DNA from: Oscillospiraceae bacterium
GTDB taxonomy: Bacteria > Bacillota > Clostridia > Oscillospirales > Ruminococcaceae
Assembly (NCBI GenBank): GCA_017528675.1
Contig: JAFXOO010000376.1
Location: 1 to 6,072 of the forward strand
Reading direction: 5' to 3'
Length of the DNA stretch: 6,072 nucleotides
Position numbers and translations under genes: made by a program. Below the pieces are notes generated by a model. The model saw nothing but the letters and a program-made list of their open reading frames with translations. It was not told the origin of the DNA and did not search any database. Each line of letters starts with the position of its first letter. Within the stretch, counting starts at the first letter, position 1. Shown here in pieces: positions 1-5,901 of the stretch.

Positions 1-36
1 CACTCCAAAAGGTGCTTGCCAATTGCTGCCAACGAC

Positions 37-69
37 AAAGCAGCCTGCACAAATTGCACAGACTGCTTT
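37..69 (-). terminator. Hairpin downstream of the CBM4/GH9 gene, possible terminator
   Basis: Bases 37-50 and 56-69 pair as a 14-bp stem (three G-U pairs on the minus-strand RNA) around a 5-nt loop, about 100 nt after the stop codon. On the minus strand the stem is followed by TTTGTCGTT, a broken T tract. On the plus strand it ends in TTTT. It may be a weak or bidirectional terminator serving a gene to the left of the window. Confidence 0.5.
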
Positions 70-171
70 TGGTCACTACATAGATTATTTTTGTTTTTTG
101 CGCTGTCTACTTGACAGGGGGCGGGTCAGCTTTCACTGCCGTGCTTTTTGATTCAGTTACTCAGTCTCTGA

Positions 172-3171
172 TCAAACCGGGAACTTCTTAACGATCTCAA
201 CAACATACTTCAGGATGTTGAGGGAGTCAACTTCGTTGATCTGCTTGTTCTGATCTACGTCAGCGTTGAGCTTGCCCTGAGGAGAGATCTCTTCGCCTAC
301 CATCAGGTTCTTGTTCAGCGTGATAACGTCGATGATTGTAACCTTGCCATCGCAGTTAACGTCACCGAGCAGCAGATCGCCTTCCGGCTCAGTATCCTTC
401 GGATCAGTGGGTGTCTGATGCTCGCCGCCAAGGTTCGGAGCCTCATCCTCAACGAAGGAGGAGATCCATACCAGCGGAGCGTTCCAGTTGATGGTGATCT
501 CGTTTACAGACCATGCATCTACCTGGTCATAGTAGCACTTCATCGGAGCCAGTTCACCGATCTTATAGCCGGCACCCTGAATCATCGGGTCGTTCATGTC
601 GGAGTTCGGACCACCGGACAGGCATCCATCCGGAGCAGACGGCCAGTCAGGCTTCATCTGGTGGCACCAGTATCTGTGGTGCGGGTTAGCAGTGGTCTTA
701 CCATCTACGCCGTAGCCAGTTACATAGGAATTCTCGTTTGCATTTCTACCAAGGATGTAGTCCATAGCAGTGAGAACGCCGTTTGCATACTTCTCGTCCT
801 CGGTCAGGTCATAAGCCATACCAAGAATCATAGCGTTGTTGATAACCATGGAGTTGGAACCCCACTCATAACCACCCTCAAGAGTGATAGATCTCTCAGA
901 AGCGGTATCACCGATGATATCGGTTACAGTCGTATCATAGGTGTGACCCGGATACGGAGTGCCGTACTGAGACTCAGCCTCATACTTCAGATAGGTATCG
1001 CCGGCAGCCTGGAACTGGTTAACAACTTCCTTAGCCTCAGCAGCATCGAGCATATCCTGGTGGAGTGCCAGAGTTGCGGTACCGAGGGAGGACAGAGTAC
1101 CCCATGTGAACGATGTGGGAGATCCCTTGTTCTCGCCGCCTACCAGGTCGGTGATTACCTTGAATGCGAATGCATCAGAGCCCTTGAGGTCTTCATAGTA
1201 GCTCTTGTCACCGGTGGTAACATACAGCTCGCAAGCAGCCCAGTAGAATTCGTCAGTTACCTGAGTATCACCGTAGGGGCCACCGCCCTTGTTCTGGTCG
1301 AGCGGAGCAAACTTGGACGGATCCGTCAGAGGAGTGCCCAGCTTGGTTGCATCGTCAGCATCCTTGTAGATGCTGCCATACTTCTTGGCATAGTCTTCCT
1401 TAGCAGCCTTGTAGCTCTTCTCAGCAGCAGCAATGTACTTGTCAGCGTCAGAATCGCCTGCATCCTTCAGCAGACGGCCAAGCTGTGCCAGAGCAGCAGC
1501 AGAGTTCAGGGTAGCTGCATAGGTAACGGGCTTTACGATACGAGTCGGCATGGTAACGTCCTCGTCAGCATCTTCCTCAAGATACGGCATAACGCCCAGT
1601 GCAGTCCACTTGTAGTCATGCATCTTGTGATATACGAAGCCGTCATCACGGGTCATTTTCAGGAAGAAGTCAGCCTCCCACTTCAGCTCATCGAGGATAT
1701 CCGGTGTCTTGTTGCCGGTCTCCGGAATCTTCTGAGTGGTAGCAGTACCCTCAGCGAACTTCTCCGGGTTACGCTCGTAAGCATTTGCCAGAGTCCACAT
1801 GGAAACGCCGCCGTTTACTACATACTTACCGTAGTCACCGGCATCGTACCAACCGCCGGTGCAGTCGATCTGCTTGGAATATCTGCCAGCGATCTCAGAG
1901 TTCTTTCTCTCCTCATAGAGGAATACCCACTCATCGGTTACATAAGCCATATCCTTCGGGTGACCTGCGTCACGCTCAAGAGCAGCCTTGCTCTTGTTCT
2001 TACCAGCGTTAGCGATGTAGTCATCCTGGATGGCAATACCGGAACGGTTCAGATAGTAGTAGTTGAAGGAGTCTCTCAGCATGTCGCCATACAGCTTGCT
2101 GCTGATCTCGAAGTCAACAGACTGGCCGTTGCAGGTCAGAGTGTACTTACCCTCAGTCTTGAGGTCAGAGAAATCGATAATTGCTGCATTCTCCCAGGAA
2201 CCTGCATCCTTCTTCGGAGCAGAGGAAGTACCGGACAGCTTCTCCGGACCGGAGATAGACCACTCAACAGCCTTGTCCGTAACAACAGTAGCCTGCTTTA
2301 CAGAGTTCGGATAGAAACCGAGCTGGTTGATAGCGATACCGGTCGGCTCCGGCTTTTCCTCAGGCTTGTAGTCGCCTTCGCTGCCGTCCATATCGATCAG
2401 GCAGAGGTTATCGAACTTCAGGATTGTGCCCTGCGGGAACATCGGGCCGTTCGGTGTGAACTGGCCGTCGCCGCCGAAGTGGAAGGTCCACTCAACGGTG
2501 CCCTTGCCCTCAGGAGTTGTGCCCTCCTGCTTTACGTTCTCCATGTAGGAATCGTCAATGTAGAACTCATAGGAGAAAGTAGTCCACTTCTTTGCCGGAA
2601 TGGTGATTTCCTTCCAGGAATTCCAGCCCATGTAGTAAGGAACATCCCACTGGCTCTGCTCAGTAGTGGTTTCCTTGCTGACGCTTGCAGCCTTCAGAGC
2701 ACTTGCCAGCTCATCCTGGGTCATGCCTTCCTTGTAGTCCAGGCTCAGCTTGTTACCGTTGCCGTGCCAGTACTCAGCGTTGTCGTTGGTGATATCACCG
2801 ATCTTCGGATACATCTGACCGGAATTGGTAGCGTATACGGAGTAGGTGATACGATACTTGTGACCATAGGTAATGGACATACCTCTGTGACGGAACTGGC
2901 AGTCCCATCTGTCGTCACCACCGTTGGATGCACCGCCGGGGTTCTTGATCAGGATGGAGTACACGCCGTCGTTGATGTTGAACTTCATCTCACCGGTACC
3001 GTTTTCGCAAACGTGCCACGGCAGACCAGCGCCCTCCTCGAAAGTACCCTCACCGGTCATGACACCAGCATAAGCGGTCAGGGAAGCAAGTGAAGCTGCA
3101 GAAGCAGATGCTGTCATAGCGATTGCAACAGCAGATGCGGCCAGCTTCTTGCCAAGATTGAATTTCCGCAT
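172..3171 (-). CDS. Secreted GH9 cellulase (CBM4 - Ig-like - GH9 theme D - dockerin), probable cellobiohydrolase type
   Basis: A 999-residue secreted enzyme predicted to hydrolyse beta-1,4-glucan and to be carried on a cellulosome. Residues 1-35 form a signal peptide (MRKFNLGKK, a hydrophobic Ala-rich core, likely cleavage after AYA). About 36-262 is a CBM4 with the typical WDCQFRHRGMSI and TFHFGG strands. About 277-357 is the Ig-like domain that precedes theme D GH9 enzymes (starts GIAINQLGFYP). About 361-908 is the GH9 catalytic domain: DAGD at 443-446 holds the base pair of aspartates, NPHHR at 829-833 is the conserved histidine motif, and E891 in NEITINWNAPL is the expected proton donor. 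A short acidic, Pro/Thr-containing linker leads to a dockerin at about 934-990. CBM4-Ig-GH9-dockerin is the layout of Clostridium thermocellum CelK, a cellobiohydrolase; exo activity here is inferred from architecture. The start at 3171 is chosen because GGGAGGG lies 8 nt upstream and the signal peptide begins there; in-frame starts at 3210 and 3231 lack a ribosome site. All key residues are intact. Confidence 0.97.
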   Translation of the reverse strand: MRKFNLGKKLAASAVAIAMTASASAASLASLTAYAGVMTGEGTFEEGAGLPWHVCENGTGEMKFNINDGVYSILIKNPGGASNGGDDRWDCQFRHRGMSITYGHKYRITYSVYATNSGQMYPKIGDITNDNAEYWHGNGNKLSLDYKEGMTQDELASALKAASVSKETTTEQSQWDVPYYMGWNSWKEITIPAKKWTTFSYEFYIDDSYMENVKQEGTTPEGKGTVEWTFHFGGDGQFTPNGPMFPQGTILKFDNLCLIDMDGSEGDYKPEEKPEPTGIAINQLGFYPNSVKQATVVTDKAVEWSISGPEKLSGTSSAPKKDAGSWENAAIIDFSDLKTEGKYTLTCNGQSVDFEISSKLYGDMLRDSFNYYYLNRSGIAIQDDYIANAGKNKSKAALERDAGHPKDMAYVTDEWVFLYEERKNSEIAGRYSKQIDCTGGWYDAGDYGKYVVNGGVSMWTLANAYERNPEKFAEGTATTQKIPETGNKTPDILDELKWEADFFLKMTRDDGFVYHKMHDYKWTALGVMPYLEEDADEDVTMPTRIVKPVTYAATLNSAAALAQLGRLLKDAGDSDADKYIAAAEKSYKAAKEDYAKKYGSIYKDADDATKLGTPLTDPSKFAPLDQNKGGGPYGDTQVTDEFYWAACELYVTTGDKSYYEDLKGSDAFAFKVITDLVGGENKGSPTSFTWGTLSSLGTATLALHQDMLDAAEAKEVVNQFQAAGDTYLKYEAESQYGTPYPGHTYDTTVTDIIGDTASERSITLEGGYEWGSNSMVINNAMILGMAYDLTEDEKYANGVLTAMDYILGRNANENSYVTGYGVDGKTTANPHHRYWCHQMKPDWPSAPDGCLSGGPNSDMNDPMIQGAGYKIGELAPMKCYYDQVDAWSVNEITINWNAPLVWISSFVEDEAPNLGGEHQTPTDPKDTEPEGDLLLGDVNCDGKVTIIDVITLNKNLMVGEEISPQGKLNADVDQNKQINEVDSLNILKYVVEIVKKFPV
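202..372 (-). other. Dockerin-coding segment of the CBM4/GH9 enzyme
   Basis: Residues about 934-990 form a two-repeat dockerin that would bind a scaffoldin cohesin in a calcium-dependent way. Loop 1 is DVNCDGKVTIID, with calcium ligands at positions 1, 3, 5 and 12, followed by the helix VITLNKNLM. Loop 2 is DVDQNKQINEVD (residues 971-982), a regular 12-residue loop, followed by SLNILKYVVEI. Within the segment, bases 295-366 match bases 3622-3693 of the other gene at about 56 of 72 positions, so the two dockerins are clear paralogues. Confidence 0.93.
2386..3066 (-). other. CBM4-coding segment with a probable internal insertion
   Basis: Residues about 36-262 encode a family 4 carbohydrate-binding module, a beta-sandwich that in CelK/CbhA binds soluble and amorphous cellulose chains. 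The first half ends at AEYWHGNGN (about 140). The next family-like strand begins near EITIPAKKWTTFSYEF (188 onward), and the module closes with FHFGG and KFDNLCLIDMDG. The stretch between these, about 141-187, is longer than I remember for CelK-type modules and is rich in Lys, Glu, Ser, Thr and Trp. The family call is firm; the exact insertion borders are estimates. Confidence 0.85.
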
Positions 3172-3179
3172 TGGTTTTA

Positions 3180-3186
3180 CCCTCCC
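3180..3186 (-). promoter_or_regulatory. Ribosome binding site of the CBM4/GH9 gene
   Basis: The minus strand reads GGGAGGG, a strong Shine-Dalgarno match, 8 nt before the ATG at 3171. It decides the start over the in-frame upstream starts at 3210 and 3231. Confidence 0.92.
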
Positions 3187-3236
3187 ATTAAAATATAAGA
3201 ATTTGGACATAACCTGCGTCCGCCAGTGCAAGCAGC

Positions 3237-3284
3237 CGCAGCTTTCGGCCGATTGGATTCTACATCCGGTATCACGCAGCTTTC
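3237..3284 (-). repeat. Pair of 10-bp direct repeats in the leader
   Basis: The minus-strand word GAAAGCTGCG occurs at 3284-3275 and again at 3246-3237, start to start 38 bp apart, both inside the predicted leader. Both copies match perfectly. The significance is unknown. Confidence 0.5.
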
Positions 3285-3323
3285 ACACTCTGTTCATCCG
3301 TCTGTAAAAATCCTATCAACCCT

Positions 3324-3352
3324 ATTATAGTATATTTGTACAAAAAAGTAAA
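3324..3352 (-). promoter_or_regulatory. Sigma-70/SigA-type promoter of the CBM4/GH9 gene
   Basis: On the minus strand TTTACT (3352-3347, 4 of 6 to consensus) is followed after exactly 17 nt by TATAAT (3329-3324, perfect consensus). It sits in an AT-rich stretch just downstream of the preceding gene's terminator. Transcription would begin near 3317, giving a leader of about 145 nt. Position, spacing and context all agree; only the -35 box is imperfect. Confidence 0.78.
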
Positions 3353-3361
3353 GTACTTTTT
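3343..3361. promoter_or_regulatory. Inverted repeat over the -35 box, candidate operator
   Basis: AAAAAGTA and TACTTTTT form 8-bp arms around a 3-bp centre (AAG on the plus strand), covering the -35 box of the promoter. A nested perfect palindrome, AAAGTACTTT, lies at 3350-3359. The placement would suit a repressor, but A/T-rich arms can arise by chance. Confidence 0.35.
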
Positions 3362-3371
3362 AAAAATTCGT

Positions 3372-3386
3372 CGTTTAATCCAAACG
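3372..3386. promoter_or_regulatory. Short inverted repeat upstream of the promoter, candidate operator
   Basis: CGTTT-AATCC-AAACG forms 5-bp arms around a 5-bp centre, about 20 bp upstream of the -35 box. CG-containing palindromes of this sort are seen in LacI-family operators, but the arms are short and no regulator gene is in view. Confidence 0.25.
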
Positions 3387-3435
3387 GGGTTCATATAAAC
3401 TATGCACTTTGACGGATTTCGTATACATGGAGTAG

Positions 3436-3467
3436 AAAAATGCCCACAGTATCACTGTGGGCATTTT
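3436..3467 (-). terminator. Rho-independent terminator of the GH9-CBM3c gene
   Basis: A perfect 14-bp stem (AAAATGCCCACAGT / ACTGTGGGCATTTT) closes a 3-nt loop, at 3437-3450 and 3454-3467. On the minus strand it ends in a run of five T residues. It begins 23 nt after the stop codon. The A/T ends of the stem give a short T run on the plus strand too, so it could work in both directions. Confidence 0.93.
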
Positions 3468-3489
3468 GGCGATTCTGATAACGATTTCG

Positions 3490-5901
3490 TCAGATCTGCA
3501 CCGGCAGCTTTGTGATCTCCACGACCGCCTTAAGGATGTTCAGACTGTCAATTTCGTCCGGCTTGGTCGGGTCACTCCTGTCCACATCGGCGTTGCGCTT
3601 TGCCTGAGCGCTCAGTACTTCGCCCACCATCAGGCTCTTGTTGAGCGTGATGACATCAAGGATGGTCACTTCGCCGTCGAGGTTGACATCACCGAAAACA
3701 ACTTCATCCTGGTCCGTCGGAATCTGGTCAGTCGGATCGTTCTGCGGCTCGGTCGGTACCGGATCCACCTTCGGCTCGGTCGGCTCCTCGCCGCTCGGAG
3801 TAGTGCCGTCAGGCTCGGTACCCCATACGAGAGCGCCGTTGACGTACATGGTGAAGTGCTGATTGAGCGCCTTCGGATCCTTCAGGCTGTCGGTTGCCGT
3901 CAGACCTTCATACGACCAGTCGTTCTCCGGATCCCAGGCTCCCTTGGTGGACTGTCCGTCAATCGCATCCGGAATGGATATACGGAACTGCACCTCATCA
4001 CGGTGCTCGCTCTGGCCGGTCGGCTGGATGGCACGGCCATCCTCGAACTTGATCTCTGCATAATAGGTATTGCCGGTCGGGTCGCCCTCATACTTGTAGG
4101 GGCCGTTCACCGTGGCAAAGCCCTGCTCACCCTCGGAGTACTGCTGCGGCTTGGCCTCGACCTTGATCTGATCGACCGTCAGACCTGCCTTGAGCAGCTC
4201 CTCGATGTTGAAGTAGTAGTGATAGCTGATGTCCTTGGCAACTCTTGCCGGCCAGGCGGTATGGTTCATCGCCCATGCCTTGACCTCGGTATAGCTGTCG
4301 CCCTTGCCGTTGAGGACGGCTGCGACCTCCCACTCAGCCCACTTGGGTTCTTCCTTGGGCGGGAAATCGGCAATCTTGCTGCCGTTGTCATAGTCACCGA
4401 TCATTGCAGCGAGTGCTGAGGTGAAGCCGGCATTGTAGTCGATGGCAACCTCAGAGAACTCATACTTGCTGACCTGGTTGGTGTACTCGCCGCTCTTGTC
4501 AGGGCCACCGACCAGAGCGCCGTACAGCGTATGGGCATATTCTGTCTGCCAGTTGTCGCCGGAAGTAGAAGCTGTTTCGCTCTTGGGCTGACCGAGATCA
4601 TTCCAGTGGTCATCGTGAACGCCGGAAGCGGTTCTGTGGTGGATGGCAGTCGGCTGGAGTGTTGCATGGCTCATGCCGAGCACATAGCACTGGCCGAGGT
4701 TGTTATCACCGAAGCAATAATCCATCTGACTCTTTGCCCAGTCCTGGTACTTCTTGGACAGAGCAGCGTCATCCTTGAAGATCGTGTCACATGCCAGGAA
4801 CGCAACCCATGCCGTTGTGGAAGCATGACGCAGCGAGCCCCAGTTCATGAGGTAGGCAAGGCCGTCGGGCGTGTACTCGATCTTCTTGCCGCCGTAGCCG
4901 TCGATCCAGTAATCGAGATGGTGGGAAATATGGTCAATCCACGCCTGATCGCCGGAGATCTGTGCATACAGCAGCGCAGCGCCCTGTGTGGTATCATCCC
5001 AGCAGAGACCCCAGGTGTACTTCCAGGCATCAGACTGGCTTTCCTTCGGGAAATTCGGGATATAATCCTTCTTGATCTTGTCCAGATAGCTGTCATCTTC
5101 GGTTGCCTTATAGAGCCAGCAGGCTGCATACATGCAGTCATCTACCCAGCTCGAAGTCGGGTACATGCTGCCCATGCCGCCCTTATCCTCGGTATCACGC
5201 CATGTATCCGCAAGCTCAAACAGCTCCTTGGCGGTGGCGAGATACTTTGCGGCCTTGTCGGGCTGGCTGTCCTTGAAGATGATATAGCCCTCTGCGAGTG
5301 CAGCCGCAGAAAGCCCTGCAACGGTGGAATTCTCGACCGTATCATACGGACGCTCCCAGTCGCCGTTGTTCAGGTGATGCTTGCGGAGATAAACCTCAGC
5401 GCTGCACCAGATGTTATGGTCAGTGGAACCGCCGGTGAAGTCACCGATGGTGCCGACCAGCTTGCCGTTGCCAAGGTAGCAGGCATTGACATAATCCATG
5501 CCCCACTCGATCATGTTCAGGTAATCCTTGTCGAGGCCGGCCTTCTTGATGTTATCCTTATACTCGATGTAGCCCCAGCCCAGCATTGACGCAGAATAGG
5601 CATTGGTCAGCGTGAACTTGAAGTGGTCGCCGGCATCGAACCAGCCGCCCTTCACGATATCGGTCTCATTGCCGTCCTCATCGACCATGGAATCTGCACG
5701 CCACGGCACATTGTTCCACTCCGGAAGCTTGCCGGACTGCTGCACCTCATAGAAGAACATGGACTTCTGGAGTGCTTCGGCGTAGTTGTACTTGCTGTCA
5801 GCAGCCTGAACCGTGAGCGGTGCGACTGCTTGCAGAGGTGCTGTCAGCGATGCAGCGCACATCACAAGACCAGCGATCCCTGCCAGAATCTTACGTTTCA
5901 T
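3490..5901 (-). CDS. Secreted GH9 cellulase (GH9 theme B - CBM3c - dockerin), probable processive endoglucanase
   Basis: An 803-residue secreted cellulase predicted to act in a cellulosome. Residues 1-33 are a signal peptide (MKRKILAGIAGLVM, cleavage likely after VQA). The GH9 domain follows directly (about 36-505), starting YNYAEALQKSMFFYEVQQSGKLP as typical for theme B. Key residues are present: DAGD at 89-92, HHR at 421-423, and E484 in SEVAIDYNAGF as proton donor. About 519-697 is a CBM3c, recognised by EVKAWAMNHTAWPARVAKD, EVQFRISIP and the closing YVNGALVWGTEPDG. In this family the CBM3c packs against the catalytic domain and feeds a single chain to the active site, which makes the enzyme a processive endoglucanase (Thermobifida Cel9A, C. 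thermocellum Cel9I); this activity is inferred. A linker at about 698-733 with repeated TEP/PTD motifs leads to a dockerin at about 736-795, whose second calcium loop is two residues longer than usual. The start at 5901 is set by GAGAGGGG 7 nt upstream and by the signal peptide; the frame stays open upstream to the window edge but without signal features. Confidence 0.97.
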   Translation of the reverse strand: MKRKILAGIAGLVMCAASLTAPLQAVAPLTVQAADSKYNYAEALQKSMFFYEVQQSGKLPEWNNVPWRADSMVDEDGNETDIVKGGWFDAGDHFKFTLTNAYSASMLGWGYIEYKDNIKKAGLDKDYLNMIEWGMDYVNACYLGNGKLVGTIGDFTGGSTDHNIWCSAEVYLRKHHLNNGDWERPYDTVENSTVAGLSAAALAEGYIIFKDSQPDKAAKYLATAKELFELADTWRDTEDKGGMGSMYPTSSWVDDCMYAACWLYKATEDDSYLDKIKKDYIPNFPKESQSDAWKYTWGLCWDDTTQGAALLYAQISGDQAWIDHISHHLDYWIDGYGGKKIEYTPDGLAYLMNWGSLRHASTTAWVAFLACDTIFKDDAALSKKYQDWAKSQMDYCFGDNNLGQCYVLGMSHATLQPTAIHHRTASGVHDDHWNDLGQPKSETASTSGDNWQTEYAHTLYGALVGGPDKSGEYTNQVSKYEFSEVAIDYNAGFTSALAAMIGDYDNGSKIADFPPKEEPKWAEWEVAAVLNGKGDSYTEVKAWAMNHTAWPARVAKDISYHYYFNIEELLKAGLTVDQIKVEAKPQQYSEGEQGFATVNGPYKYEGDPTGNTYYAEIKFEDGRAIQPTGQSEHRDEVQFRISIPDAIDGQSTKGAWDPENDWSYEGLTATDSLKDPKALNQHFTMYVNGALVWGTEPDGTTPSGEEPTEPKVDPVPTEPQNDPTDQIPTDQDEVVFGDVNLDGEVTILDVITLNKSLMVGEVLSAQAKRNADVDRSDPTKPDEIDSLNILKAVVEITKLPVQI
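3517..3696 (-). other. Dockerin-coding segment of the GH9-CBM3c enzyme, with expanded second calcium loop
   Basis: Residues about 736-795 form the dockerin. Loop 1, DVNLDGEVTILD, is regular and is followed by VITLNKSLM. The second loop runs D772 to D785 (DVDRSDPTKPDEID), 14 residues instead of the usual 12, and contains two prolines. The helix after it, SLNILKAVVEI, is nearly the same as in the neighbouring enzyme. The likely cohesin-facing residues after loop 1 (T-I-L-D-V-I-T-L-N-K) differ from the neighbour's only by L for I. Confidence 0.92.
3811..4347 (-). other. CBM3c-coding segment
   Basis: Residues about 519-697 encode a family 3c module directly after the theme B GH9 domain. Matching landmarks are EWEVAAVLNGKGDSYTEVKA, NHTAWPARVAKDISYHYYF, EVQFRISIPDA, a WDPENDWSYEGL segment and the final YVNGALVWGTEPDG. 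Modules of this subtype normally do not bind crystalline cellulose well by themselves and instead act as an extension of the catalytic cleft. Confidence 0.93.

Larger units (their letters stand above)
3172..3317 (-). other. Leader (5' untranslated region) of the CBM4/GH9 gene
   Basis: This is the untranslated stretch from the predicted transcription start to the start codon. It contains the direct repeat GAAAGCTGCG twice (minus strand, 3284-3275 and 3246-3237), a possible CTGCG/CGCAG pairing around the second copy, and the ribosome site. I recognise no known riboswitch in it. Confidence 0.5.

Noticed and set aside
103..117. A small hairpin, CTGTC-TACTT-GACAG, downstream of the CBM4/GH9 gene
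   Set aside because: The stem is only 5 bp and is followed on the minus strand by an A-rich rather than T-rich stretch, so it is not a convincing terminator.
418..3093. An 891-codon open frame on the plus strand opposite the CBM4/GH9 gene
   Set aside because: It is codon-aligned with the real gene and open only because that gene avoids TTA, CTA and TCA. It shows no recognisable domain, and the minus-strand reading has clear families and motifs.
3172..3231. An N-terminal extension of the CBM4/GH9 protein to in-frame starts at 3231 or 3210
   Set aside because: Neither start has a ribosome site, the extension would bury the signal peptide, and GGGAGGG is correctly spaced for the start at 3171.
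3457..5589. Long plus-strand open frames opposite the GH9-CBM3c gene (3457-4419 and 4531-5589)
   Set aside because: These are codon-aligned shadows of the real gene with no recognisable product. The first even starts inside the terminator.
5844..5867. A possible lipoprotein signal (LVMC) in the GH9-CBM3c protein
   Set aside because: Methionine before the cysteine does not fit the lipobox, and a normal cleavage site (VQA) follows downstream.
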